Positions 1 to 12,040 of a stretch of 64,000 nt of DNA are shown in pieces; the first letter of the stretch is position 1; every line of letters begins with the position of its first letter. Made by a program: the position numbers and the translations under genes. Location of the stretch: assembly GCA_022376465.1 (NCBI GenBank), contig JACDTU010000010.1, positions 558,001 to 622,000 on the forward strand, given 5' to 3'. This DNA comes from Cubamyces lactineus (lineage: Eukaryota; Basidiomycota; Agaricomycetes; Polyporales; Polyporaceae). Under the pieces are notes generated by a model. It saw nothing but the letters and a program-made list of their open reading frames with translations. It was not told the DNA's origin and ran no database searches.

Positions 1-1502
1 CGATTAATGTTGTATCAGAAGAATTCCAAGGGAAGGCACGTCCATGTCTCATGCACGATCTCTTTGCGACTTTGCTAACGTGTTGACGTCGTGCTTAACC
101 ACTAATTATTCCCGCAGAACACCATGCAGCGACATCGGATGATCTACGCCGCGCTCTCGGATGAGTTTGCTGCAGGCCTACATGCGCTATCGTTGAAGAC
201 TAAGACGCCTGCCGAAATTCAGCAGACTAAACAGTGATGTCCAGGTGGCTCGCTATGAACCTGTTATTCCTACACCTTCGCTATTAGCCTTCATCGATTG
301 CGAACCCTGGTCTACTATGTGTGCCAACCAAGTTGTGGGTGCAAGAGGAACGGTACCTTCGGCCGATCTACAACGCAGCAACGCGTATCCGTTTGTCGAC
401 TTCATCAGCGGCTCCGAGACGATGATCCTCGAGTCAGACACGTCTCCAGGACCTGAGGCTAAAGACCGCAGTGGCTTTGATCCCGCGTTACCTACCTCAA
501 ACACCGCGGCGGCATCAATGCAATGCAGCCCGCCCGAAATTGCTTGCAAGCCACGCTGTACACCTGTGCATATATGACGTTCTGGAAAGACACCGGCCAG
601 CCGCTGATCGTGGATTATGAAAGTGCGGCGTGAACGGGGCTTGGTCTCGCTGGCGACAACAGGCGTCGTGGGTTATCCTCAAGTTGACCCTAGAGAGCGG
701 ATTTGAACGGGGTGGCCTCCTCGAGTGCTAACAGAATTCTGGGATCGAAGTAGGAACAGACGACGACCTTTAACCTTCACGACCGGGCGATCATTCACAC
801 TCCATTGGCCAACGGCGTCCGTTCTCCATGTCGATGTGCAACAACACCACAGTGTTGCACTTACCGTTGACACGACCAAGGCAGAAAGTGGCCATCAGGT
901 GACTGTCGTACTGCTTTCAATGATCTGTGATCTAAGCTGACCGGCGGATCTCAGATACGCATAATCGCGGCTCGCCGGCGTAATGAAACGGGCGCTCATA
1001 AGAGCGTTAATCGTTGAAGTGCAGCGCAATTCTGACTCCGTCATTGAATCCCGGGCAGCACGGCTAGTTGCGTTCTGTTCACCAGGCCTTCCCGACTTCC
1101 CAGCTACTATTGTTGTTCTTGCACGCGTACTTGCCAATAGTGTCATGCGGGTTCAAAGGACCTGCCCGGCATCTTGCTCCGAACGTCTCCTCGTTCACGA
1201 CTGTCATCAGTCCCGTTGTCGACGTCCTCACGGATACGTGGAGACCGACTTGCCGCAGTAGAGGTGTGCAAGAGAATCACTACAGCATCCATTCAGGGCT
1301 TGGAGATCTCCTCCCGAGATCGAGAGCTCGCGTGTAAGATGTGCGCTACGACCCTGCAGCGCGGGTCTCCCCTGGAGCTTCCGCGACAGCCAACAGTTCG
1401 TTGTCCGAAAGGTATATAGAACCATGCTGGTCTCGATCCCACCCTTCCTCATCCTCCCAGTTTTCCTCTTCCCCCCAAGCTTCCTACTAGAGCGTTCAAG
1501 CC
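1..1502. other. No supportable gene; 5' flank of zinc-finger gene
   Basis: I see only short open frames on both strands, with no recognisable domain and no phase-consistent exon chain. The last 90 bases before the next start codon are pyrimidine-rich, as is usual for fungal leaders. The region could hold the decayed end of a gene beyond the left edge, but nothing supports a call. Confidence 0.6.
1413..1418 (+). promoter_or_regulatory. TATA-like box of the zinc-finger gene
   Basis: TATATA lies 85 nt before the start codon at 1503 and is followed by a pyrimidine-rich stretch. An ATG at 1424 opens a frame that overlaps the gene out of phase. If transcription starts about 30 nt after this box, that ATG is not in the mRNA. 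Confidence 0.4.
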
Positions 1503-2539
1503 ATGCCGCCTCGTCAATCCTCCTCCAGCGATCCCTCCGGACGAGGCGAGCAGAGGCCAACGCTCCCGCCCATTCGCCAAATCTTTGGCCGTGAGTAGCT
1601 CCAGATCGTTTTCTCAATATTCGCATCTCACGACATTTCCCTCGTGCCCAGAGGAACTCTCGAGGTCCGTACCGCCCCAACAAGCACGGCAGGGCCTGTC
1701 ACCCCATATGAGCCGTCTGTCGCTAGCAGACGAAGATCCGCGACAGATGTCCCGTGGAGCGTCCTCTCCTGCTCCTCATGGGTATGCCCCTGGAACGCCT
1801 CACTCTTATCCTACGTATCCGGATATGCCAAGGCACCAACAATCCGCCGCGCACCATCCGCGTAACGCTTCGGATCCTTCAGCCTATCCAACTTACTCCC
1901 CTAATATGGCGCCACACCCCTCGCTTCAGGCATATCCCGCCGGTTACCCTACCCAACAGTACGGGCACATTCATCCACGCACCCCGATCCCGACCGGCAG
2001 TTATCCCTACGCCGGTTCGCAGCAGATGCATCCTGGTATGGTCGCCGGGCCGTCAGGAAGTCACCACCAGCCTTACCCCGGAACGGAGGCTGCTGCTTCT
2101 GATCGGAGTCCGTCATCAAGATACGAGTGCACGTACTGCAGGAAAGGGTTCACGCGGCCAAGCAGTCTCAAGGTACGCATTCCCAGCTTCCCTGCGCCAC
2201 AGGCCGGGATTTGATTTTGACGGTCGTCGCACATCGTTCTGGCCCGCTTGTAGATACACCTCAACACTCACACGGGGGAGAAGCGTGAGTACCTCTCGCC
2301 GCCTAGCTTGTCGTCTCGCCGGCGCTGACCTGCTGCCGATGGGCGCGACAGCGTTCACATGTCCGTACGAAGGCTGTGGCCGGAGCTTCAGCGTCTTGAG
2401 CAACATGCGCCGGCATGCGCGGGTGCATACGCGCGGCCAGGAGTCCCAGGGTAGCGCCGACCTGGAAGACGAGGGCGAGAGCGCGGAAGAGGAGTACACT
2501 TCATCGGCATCCTCGTCGCCCAAGGAACACAAGTCCTAA
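1503..2539 (+). CDS. C2H2 zinc-finger transcription factor
   Basis: Exons 1503-1590, 1652-2172, 2254-2284 and 2352-2539 join in phase to 275 codons. The N-terminal 180 residues are rich in Pro, Ser, Tyr, His and Gln. Two adjacent classical fingers follow: the first has CTYC then H-x3-H, the second has C-x4-C then H-x3-H. They are joined by the standard HTGEKP linker, and that linker is assembled only when the 31-nt third exon is spliced in, which strongly supports the model. The C-terminus is acidic and Ser-rich. Two tandem fingers with a disordered N-terminus are typical of fungal sequence-specific DNA-binding regulators acting in the nucleus. The target genes cannot be read from the sequence. 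Confidence 0.88.
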
Positions 2540-3451
2540 GCAATTGTGGTCTCTCCCTCTACGCCCGTGCCGGACCGCTCTCGCTCCCTAGCCGACAGGC
2601 GTCGCCAAATCCCAAGTTGAGAAGATCAATTTGTATCCTAATCTCGCCCTACAGAGTATCCCACACCACCGCTATTCGATCATCGCTCTTATTTATTCGC
2701 TACATCTTACGCTATCCTCGCACTGCATTGTACACTATGCATCATCCCACCCCGTCCTTTCAGCACACATTCACTCTCCTTTTAGCTTCGCAATCCAGAC
2801 ATATTTATTCGCATTGCACGATTGCTTCTTCCGTTCGTTGCGATATTTATCATCTTCATCAACACGCGCTCTCGCCCAGCGTCGTCCACTCTTTCCACCT
2901 ATTTATTCATTTCCAGACCACCGATTGCGGGGGCCTTTCTTGGGTATTTATTCGAACCAACCCTCCCCCCTTTTGGCCATCCCTTTCATGGACTTCCTCC
3001 GGACGATCAGCCGCTTGTTGTACTAACCGTTCCTGATTGGTTCTGCAGTAGACAACATCCGCACTGTATAACACCATCGCCCATGGACTCCCGGCCCTCC
3101 TCCACTGTACTACCGATCCCATACACCCCAATTGTACTCAGTCCGACCCTCCGCTGCATACACACGCGGACGTAACCACACTATCCCTTATATACTGGCA
3201 TCTTACCTCGACATGCGCACACACGCATGGGCTGGCCCCCGCTGTAGTAGTTGTATCATTCTGGCAATGATATGTTCTGACCATTATTCCACGAGAAGCC
3301 CGGTCCTGTCGGACGTTCTCACATTGCACAACACCTAGTTCCTATGGTACTTTCCTCCTAGGAACCGAATGTGAATAAGGTATGGAAATCTCCCGGACAT
3401 GACGTCGATACACGAAAGGCTACAAGAAGTACTTCGCCCAAAGCATCGGAA
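2540..3451. other. Convergent 3' flank, pyrimidine-rich, no gene
   Basis: This stretch separates the ends of two converging genes. It is strongly C+T-rich on the plus strand from about 2640 to 3150. That keeps several frames open without producing a credible protein. It probably holds both 3' UTRs. Confidence 0.6.
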
Positions 3452-6400
3452 TCACGCATCGCTATCTGTGTCGTCCGGCTTCGGTCCACCGAACGTGAGC
3501 CAGTTGAGCTTCCTGATCCGCCGACGCTCCTCCTGCGCCTTGATCTGGTTGCGCGTGAGCTTCTTCTTCTTCTTGACCGGCGGCGTCGCCGTGCCATTCG
3601 GCTTGTCTTCTGCGCCGCTGCCCGCAGGCGTGGCTGCAGCGGACGCTGCGGGTGTCATGGCCTTCGCGGGTGTGTTTGCGCCGCTGCCCTTAGGTGTCTT
3701 CGCGGCGACGGGCTCCTCGATGACTGCAATCTTGCCCTTGTGTGTCAAGCGGCCAGCATCGACGTGCCAAATTTCAGGGCCTGGGCGGGCTCGGATCAGA
3801 CAGCTGTCGACACGCCAGGAGCTTTCAAACGCCACTTACAGAGGGATGTGACAAACTCTTCATTGTGGGAGATGATCACCTGGGTGCAATCCGTGAACTG
3901 CAGCGCAGAGATAGAGTCTATTGCAATTTACGTACAACAGCGCCGGCCCAGTCCTTGATAGCGACGGCCAGCCCTCCAAGGGCTTCACGGTCCAAGAAGT
4001 TACTTGGCTCGTCCAGCACACAGATCTGTAACGCGTGCACAGATGAGACATGACGAAGCGTTACGAGATCAAGTTGAGACATACCTGAGGGTTGTTCCAC
4101 AAGCATGCCGCAATAACGAGTTTGATCTTCTGTCCACCCGACAGGCCAGCGATCTCGTTATACTGCGCAATGTCCCCATCTAGACCAACATCCTCGAGGT
4201 GCTTCCTGACGATGTGAGCGGAGGTGTCGCGCTGACCGGCACCTTCGCGTGAAGATTCCAGATCGTCGAACTGCTGCACAAGCTTGCCGAAGCCCTTCTC
4301 AAGCAGCTCGTCGCGGGGAATCCAAGTGTTGAAGCGGTGATCGAGGCCTGACAAAAGCGCCATCGCATCAGCGCCGCCACAATCATACGGCAGTGATCTT
4401 CAAAACTAACCTCTCCACTTCACTTCATATTGGAACGACTTCTTGAGCTTCTGACGACCCATGATCATCTACGCGACGAAACACGTTGAGGGGTCAGTAA
4501 AGGTTGCAATTGTAGCCGAGGCGAATGATACACACCTCAAGCTTGCGCCGTTGGCCGTTCTTCCCGACGAACTCTGTCTCGAGCAGCGCCTTATCCTCAT
4601 CAGTCAGGACACGAGTCGCCTTCTCCAAGATTTCACCTATGCAAATTCAACGAGATCAACGCTGGCGTCATCGCCTTTTGTCAATGTGAAACCTACGGTC
4701 ATGTCCATCCTGGAATCGCCACTGAATGTATTGGATCGGCGTCTTCTCCAGGTGGCGTTCTGTAAAGTGGCATAGGAAAATCAGTTGGCACCATGAACGC
4801 ATATATGAAATAATGACACATACCGATGTGGTGCGTGGCGTGCTGAGCAACGTAGCCGATACGCAGGGCAGGGTGTTTGTATACTGTGCCCTCTTGCGGC
4901 ACAGTTTCGCCCTAGAGACGAGCACGTCAGTCAGCTCAGCGTGATAAGCGACTAGGGCTCGGTGGATCACGTACGGTGAGAAGTTTCACCAATGTGGACT
5001 TGCCCGCACCGTTGGGGCCCACGATGCCCACCCGACTGTCACCGGAGGTTCTCAGCACCACAGCAGCCGACAGACGATAGATGAACGCGCATACCTCGAC
5101 AACGAGAGCGCACAGCTAACATTGTACAAGCTGGGCTTGGACCTCCCGGGGTACGTAAACGTGCAGTTGGACATCTTCAGAATTGCACGCGTGTTGCTGC
5201 GTACACCCATCAAGGATCCGGGCGGAGGGAAGGAGAATTTGACTGATGTAGCCGCAAGGGTGTAGTACGACTTGGCCTCCGGGTGCTTAGCCACAAAAGA
5301 AGACAGGTTCCCAGGATAGTATACAAGCTAAGAAGGTTATGCGATCAGACAGATGATCACACCACATAATGAGATTTTTCGCACCTTCTTGCTTTCGTAG
5401 TGGATGATATCTGTGGTTACATTATCAAGGAATCTGACAAGCTATGTCAATGGGTGCTAGAAGGACAGGCACAAAAACCACTTACCCAGAGTCGTGACTG
5501 ATGATCAAGCAAGTAATGTTCTTCTGGGCAATGAGGTACTTCTCTAGCCATTGCACGGAGGCACGATCCAACTATCGGGTACTATTACAATACGGCACCA
5601 AAGCAGGGGGAGATCGTCACTCACGTGGTTAGTAGGCTAGACGTACGAGGATCGTCAGCGGGAGATATAGAGCGGATGCAATGAGCAGCTCACCTCATCA
5701 AGCAGGAGAAGATCAGCATTGTACAGCATCGCCCTTGCCAGCTCGAGCTTCATCTTCCAACCACCGGACAAACCACCGACGACCTCGGCCTGGCGAGCAT
5801 CATCAAAGCCAACTTCAAGAAGCTGATCCCTGATCTTCGACCGCGGCACATCCGCAAGGGCTTTATCTGTTTCGCCGGATCGGACAATGCTGAGCACCGA
5901 GCTGCGAACACAGAATATGGTTCAACACCGTGCTTACCTGACGCCACAAAGTCGAGAACGGAAAGCGAGGTGTCCTCGCCCTGCAGCGAGTGCTCGACCA
6001 TCACGCAGCGCAGCTGGTCCTGCGGCGGGAAGTTCTCGACCTTCCCGTCACGAAGCTGACGCATCAGCGTAGACTTGCCCGATCCGTTCGTACCCAGGAT
6101 ACCATAACGGCGACCACGGAAGAGACGCAGACGGGTGTGTGACAGCAAGAGCAACGCGCCGTACGCGAGCGAGAAGAGGGTGTCGCAGAGCAGCTCGCCT
6201 TCCTCCGACGAGCCATTCTGGGTGACCGCATACTTGGCCTCGTCCACTGCCAAGAAGTGCGAACGTACGCGGTCTGCGAACTTGGTTGATTCAGTAGAAC
6301 CCCCTGGGAACCATGGTGCAAGGGTGGTGCCCAAGCAACGCTGCCAAGCTGCAGTGTCCGAGAAGTTCCGGTCGTGAACAAGGTCAACTAGGAGGCCTGC

Positions 6401-7770
6401 CGTAAACTCGAGGACTTGCTTCAAGAGGGGATGGCGAGGGGTGTGAGGGCCGTTGGGTGCATCTGCAGAGGGTAGCGCGAGTTCAGGAGGGAGGAGGGTA
6501 AGGATAGTGTTGAGGATCTCAGATGTTTCGGCGTCGATGTCACGGCGGGCAGGCGGAGGGCCATCCTTAGATGCACCGGCCTTCTGAAGAGTACCCAGGG
6601 CAGTCTCGGCGAATGCGCGCACCTGAAGCGGTAAGTTGATTAGTATAACACCAGAACCGTGTATACATGCTCAACTTACCTCGGGGAAGGCAGCCCCCTT
6701 GGCGATCTTCTCGACGCCATCAACAAGCGGGCTGAGGTACGTAGCAGCAACAGTGGGATCGCGGACAAGCTTGACTAGGTTGTCGATGACAACAACGGTC
6801 CGACGCTGGACTTCCATAGAGCGGTCGTTCAGCGCACGGATCATGAGTGGAACGAGGACAGCCAGCGCAGGTGCAGTGACTTCCGCGACAAAGGTGGTGT
6901 TGGAAAGTGCTTTGATGCATGCAGGGACGGAGTCGGGGTTCGACATGCACTTGACAAGGACCGGAATATGGGCACTGAGGTCAGGGTTGGCGAGGGTGGT
7001 GCAGAGGGCAGTCGCGCATTTGATTGCAGCAGAAGACACCTACAACGCCTCCATAAGCCGCAAGTACAAGTTGCCCAAGCATGCATGTTGCCTACCTCAG
7101 ACTTGGTATCATGCATAGCAGCCTCGACCTTAGGGATAGTAGTGCCGAGTTCATTCGCTACGGCGTCTCTAGCGTTGTTTGCGAACGACCTCATGGCGTC
7201 CAGCACGCCAACTTTGGCGCGCCATTTGCCCTTCTCTAGGATATCTTCTAGCGTCCTGAAGACGATGCGTGTGGATTCGGGCGGGAAAAGCTTGAGGATC
7301 GCCTTCGTGGCAGAGGTGGCAGCAGAGCGGACGACATCGCCCTTGTCCATGTACAGTTCGTACAGGACCGAGAGCGACGGAAGGAGGGTTGGTGCGCAGG
7401 GCGCCCCGAGGACAGTCGCAAGGGACTGGAAGGCGATGGCGGCGCTCTCGCGCTCATAGCCGGACTTTTTGTTGGTAGCGTATCCGTGGAGTGTGGTGAG
7501 GATGTTCGCATCGCTGGGACTCGGAGTTTAGGACATCCCCTCGAAGGTCCGAGGGAGTAGAGATGTGCACTCACGTCAGGGTCTCCAGACCGGTCTTGGA
7601 GATTTCGCGGGCCAGGCGATCGGCAGCAGCCTTTGCGTCTACACACGGAGAGGGTGTGAATCAACTCTGCCATCATTTTCTCTCGGATTTTTCTACTGAC
7701 CAGGGCCGGTGGGCGCAGTGCGGAGCGCATCTAGGAGGGGAGCGAAGTGGGAATCCGAGGCTACAGACAT
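3452..7770 (-). CDS. TEF3: Translation elongation factor 3 (eEF3), ABC-F-type ATPase
   Basis: Nineteen exons (3452-3780, 3840-3879, 3936-4025, 4085-4347, 4411-4468, 4536-4636, 4697-4759, 4824-4911, 4975-5035, 5095-5327, 5385-5433, 5486-5571, 5625-5636, 5694-5866, 5938-6622, 6680-7039, 7096-7513, 7575-7638, 7701-7770) close in phase to 1080 residues; the yeast protein has about 1040. Domains in order: N-terminal HEAT-like repeats (about 1-320), first ABC cassette with GTNGSGKST, LSGGW and DEPTNHLD, second cassette with GPNGAGKST, LSGGQK and DEPSNFLD, a chromodomain-like insert inside the second cassette, and a Lys-rich tail. The eEF3 family is an essential fungal ATPase that helps release E-site tRNA from the ribosome in the cytosol. 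PTNH of the first cassette is encoded by a 12-nt exon of its own. The gene is transcribed divergently from the 8.3-kb gene. Confidence 0.96.
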
Positions 7771-8270
7771 GGCGACAGGAGACATCGTTGTGGATACAAG
7801 TGATACAAATGCGAGTTCCAAAGCAGGAGCAGCAGAAATCTATACGCAAGCCCGAGTCGAGGAGTTGATTACTGGAGTGTCTCGTAGAGTGCAGCGAGCC
7901 CGAGGGAGATATGGTATTGCTCAAATGCGAGATTCCGGACGATTCGAGTCTATACAAAGACCAGACCGACAACACAGAAAGCCCAGAGAGAGGATGAGGT
8001 GGTGGTCCTGAAGACCTCGCTGGCTGCAGAACGCGAGTCCGGAGTGAGCGTACGGTGTAAAGAGCGAAAAACTCGGAAATTTTGGATCGACCGGTGCACC
8101 ATCCCGATTTGGTAATACCCCACATTTGCTGTAGTTAACTCCTTTAGGCTTGAACTTAGCAAAGGAAAATCAGAAACATTTCTTAACCTCCGACCACGAT
8201 GTCGACCCACATATATGCAACATTGGCCACTCTCCGTCATTGAGCTACTGGTGTGATTGCCACTATTGCG
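7771..8270. promoter_or_regulatory. Shared divergent promoter region
   Basis: A 500-bp interval lies between the divergent start codons of eEF3 (minus) and the membrane-protein gene (plus). It has no credible coding sequence and no clear TATA box for eEF3. It must hold both promoters and leaders. Confidence 0.5.
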
Positions 8271-9939
8271 ATGTTTGACGAAAACCCACTATCTGCTTCG
8301 GAGGCGTGTGGACTGCGCGGCTGGCGGTACCTCGTCGCATGGTTCCACGCCGTAGTCGCCCACATCGCCTCAGTCGGAATCGGTGAGAACATGGTAGCGA
8401 GCCAACTTTTCAACTCCCACTATCAGGAATGACCGTCATGTACCCAAGCAACCATGTGGGGACAGACGCAACTGTCGGCCGTCCGAGTATATACCCCGTT
8501 GCAAGCTTCGCTTACCGCTGATAGTCTCTAGGTATATGAGAACGGGATATGGATTGCCTCTACGCAACCCCCATTAGCCTCATTCGAGACCTCCAAGCAA
8601 GCTGCAGCTAGCTTCACAGCCAGGACGAACGGTCCTTCCGTTGGCCGCCTTGTGCCGCGATGCCAGCCTCAGGGAATACGCATGTACGCCGAACGACTGC
8701 CTACAATGTCCGGGATCTAGACTGACAACCGTGATCCCGCAGAGGTTCGCCAAGCGTGGCCTGGCACTCGACCCGCCGCTTATTGCTGGCATCGTCGTGG
8801 TTCTGCTCCTATTGAACGTCATGCTCGCCGTCGCCTTCTGCGCGCTCCGCAACAGGCGCAAGAGCAAAGACACGCGCATCACGCACAAGAGACGCATCTC
8901 GGCGCCCGTCGACTGCGAAACGTACGAGAACAGTGTCGCCTTTGCCATCACGACAGGCGCGATACCCGCCGGTATTCCGACTGGGCACAAGGCTAGTGTT
9001 GTGCAGGGAGCTGGGCGCAAGTCGTATCTCGCGCTCATCCAGGCCCTGCAGCGGCAGCCGGAGGCACCTTCCCCAACACGACTCTCCCGCGGCTCCTCAC
9101 GAAACTCCGCGGATGGCACACGTCGTTTGTCTACCTACGTTCTGCGCCCGCAGGATATCAGGGAGCTCGACGGCGTGTCCCGGTATCCGAAGGCGAAGGG
9201 TCGAGTTCAGGTGTTGCGGCAAAGTGTACTTCTAATGCCTCCTGGTAGAGGCGGTCTGACGCGCTCCAGCTCACTCACGGACACGGCGAGTGTTTATTCA
9301 TCGGCCTCCGCGCCGATGGAGTATCACGACCAGCTATTCCGCGCGCAGCCCTTCGCACTGGATCCCAATCCACCGGCAAGCGCTCCTGCGTGGCTTCCCG
9401 AGTTGCCCAAGCCCCCGGCCCCAGTGATGACATCGAATGCACCGGGTTCCATGGACAAAGCGAAGACAAGCCCTCAGTCGCCCCCTCACTCCCCACCGGA
9501 GGAACGTAGACAACAAGTTGTACCTGATGTCTCTCCTGGATCTTCCGTTCCGTCAGCTTCTACCGCATCACTCCGTTCTCCCACCCGCTACCGTTCTCGT
9601 GCTAGCTCCAATCCTCACCGCCCCCAGGTCACTTGGCTTCCTCCGAAGGAATGGGACTCACTGACACCACCTCGCCCCAGGAAGACCAGTTCGGCATCGT
9701 CTCTTTCGACCATATTTTCCCTGCATGAAGCGACGCGCGTTCCCCTTGTCCCAGCGATGCCTATCATGCCATTGAACGTGAAACGGAGGTCGAAGGACAC
9801 CAACTTGAACTTGAAGGGCGGGGCTTCACCGGCGACGCCGAGCCCGACGTCATCCAAGACGGTAAACGCGACACCGTCCCTGCCCGCGCGGTCGTCAAGG
9901 CGACCCGCCGCGTCGGGGTCGGAGGAGCGGTTGCCCTGA
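8271..9939 (+). CDS. Single-pass membrane protein of unknown function
   Basis: Exons 8271-8382, 8427-8455, 8532-8683 and 8745-9939 join in phase to 495 codons. The last exon alone is open from 8641, so a shorter model starting there is possible. The first 40 residues contain a moderately hydrophobic stretch. A strong transmembrane segment (LIAGIVVVLLLLNVMLAVAF) sits near residues 110-130 and is followed at once by a basic RNRRKSK stop-transfer motif. The remaining 350 residues are Ser- and Pro-rich, low in complexity and probably cytoplasmic, with many SP and TP sites. I recognise no catalytic domain. The third intron ends in a tandem AG-AG, and only the second AG keeps the phase. The last exon is reliable; the first two exons are less certain. 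Confidence 0.6.
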
Positions 9940-10677
9940 GCGCGGAGATGCGCTCTCGATCGATCGATCGCTGCTTGTGCTCCGATACTTGTGAACATTT
10001 GCCACAGTTTGTACGCTCGATTGTGGACTTGTACTTGAAACTGGACTGTATCTCATAGTGTTTGTACAATACCATCGCGTGCTCTGTACAGGATCGCCCT
10101 CGACGTCGTGTCTTGTGTGCTCCATTGAGTCTCGGTGACGCAACGTGCATGCGGTGAAGGTTTTGGCCTTGATTCGGGTTCAGCATGCCGCGTGTTACGC
10201 CCATCGGCGGTGCTCCAACTATCTGAGCCTCTAATGCCACACTTCCATTGACCCCGGTTTCCCTTGCACTTTTATGAATGGTTCAGCAGCTCATAAACCA
10301 TGCGTGAAGCGCATGAAGAACAGCGAACAAAACAAGCAGCATGCAGCGTTGAGGGAACGGATGAATGGAGGGCGCGCGCGCTCCGAGCGATTTGTGCGAG
10401 GCGCCCGCTAGCCGAAGGCATCGCCCGCCACTCGGTATTGATTGGGATTGGAAGTCCGAACAAGGCGGGTTGAAAAGGCATCCTCCTCCAAGTTCGTGCT
10501 TGACCAGGACGACGACCGCGTCAACCTTCTCTACGCCCCTCCCTTACCCTCCGGGTCCCTTTCCATCCCCCTCCCCCTCCCTACCCCTTCCTGTCCTTCC
10601 TCTCAAGGCTTGTCGGTGTCTCCTGTCTTCTGTCCCTACGACCCGTCTTTCGTTTGTGTTCAGCATCTGACACCGTC
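9940..10677. other. Intergenic region before the AA9 gene
   Basis: No gene seen. A GATC tetranucleotide run lies near 9957-9968. The stretch 10530-10677 is C+T-rich and is probably the promoter and leader of the AA9 gene. Confidence 0.55.
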
Positions 10678-12040
10678 ATGTTCTCCTCAATCTCCCTCGT
10701 CGCTTTCGCTCTCACCCTCGTTGGCCCCAAGGCCGTCAGCGCTCACGGGTTCGTGCACAGTTACCTGATCGGCAATCAGAACTACACGGCTTGGCTCCCT
10801 TTCACCGACCCGTAAGTTCAATCTGATCACGACTCCGCATTGGATCGGCCAGTTCATTATTTGTACCTATATCTAGCTACGAGAGCCCCGTCCCCAATCG
10901 TATTGAGCGCAAGATCCCTGATGACGGTCCTGGTACGTTACCGCGTCAATTGTGGCTCATTTGAGCGTTGTTGATCTCAATGCCATATTAGTCCTTGATG
11001 TTACCATTCCGGATATCGCCTGCAACAAGGGTGGCGAGACCGGCGTGAAGGCTTCCGCCAACGTCGCTGCCGGAGACAAGATCACCTTTGACTGGGTCAA
11101 CGTATGTATCGAAATCATGGCCTCTCGACATACCTGATATTGAACGACCTTATTCAGTGGCCCTCGGATCACATGGGCCCAGTTTCGACCTACATGGCGT
11201 CTTGCAACGGCGAATGCCAGAACTTTGATGTCTCTAGCGCCAAGTGGTTCAAGATCGACGCTGCCGGTTATTCCAACGGCAAGTGGGCCGCTACGCAGCT
11301 GATCGACAATGGCTTTAAGTGGACCAGCACCGTCCCTAGTGAGCTGAAGGCCGGTGAATACGTACGTAGCCCCGTGATTCTATATACCAACTTGTGCCTA
11401 ACCTGTACATTATCTGCACAGCTGGTTCGCCACGAGATGTGCGTTCTTCATGGGGAGGCTTCGAGGAAATATCGGGATACTGACGTCTTAATGTAGTGTA
11501 GCGCTTCACTCTACCGGCCAGCCTCAGTTCTACCCGGGTTGCGCGTAAGTGTCCTTCTTGCCTGTAGAAGTATACTTGGCTGACGTACCCATTAGCCAGG
11601 TGAAGGTTACCGGCGGCGGCAGCAAGGTCCCCTCTGGCTCGGAACTCGTCTCTCTTCCTGGCCTGTACAACGGTGTCCAGTGGCCCGATATCTGGGATGC
11701 TACTTTTAAGACTTTCGCTGCCCCAGGCCCCGCCGTCGCCTTCTCCGGCTCGAGCAGCGGTTCTGACGACTCCGACTCGGGCTCTACGTCCTCGTCCTCC
11801 CACGCCTCCTCTTCTAGTCCTACCGCGACTTCGTCCGCGGGCTCCCACTCTGCTTCCTCTACGCACGTCAGCACCTCCGCGGCGACGTCCGCGCACGAAT
11901 CGGCCTCTCCCTCGGCCGCCTCGCACGCGTCTTCGGTCGTGTCCTCGTCGAAGCCCACGTCGACCGGGAGGTGCTCTGCCAGGAAGCGCCGCGGCATGGT
12001 CAAGCGCCATGTCTCGCACCACGCCAAGCGCCACCATTGA
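10678..12040 (+). CDS. AA9 lytic polysaccharide monooxygenase
   Basis: Exons 10678-10811, 10877-10932, 10992-11101, 11158-11361, 11422-11438, 11497-11544 and 11596-12040 join in phase to 337 residues. A 22-residue signal peptide ends in VSA, so the mature protein begins with His. That is the copper-binding N-terminal His of the family. The second copper His lies in SDHMGPVSTY, and the conserved QPQFYPGC supplies the Gln and axial Tyr. AA9 enzymes oxidatively cleave cellulose or xyloglucan outside the cell. The catalytic domain ends near residue 240. It is followed by about 75 residues of Ser/Thr linker and a basic, His-rich tail (RKRRGMVKRH, then HHAKRHH), with no CBM1. The 17-nt fifth exon is needed to build RHEIVALHS. 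Function is confident; substrate and regioselectivity are not readable. Confidence 0.94.

Noticed and set aside
2617..3175. Several overlapping plus-strand frames after the zinc-finger gene
   Set aside because: All result from the C+T-rich tract. The translations are Ser/Leu/His/Ile-rich with no structure.
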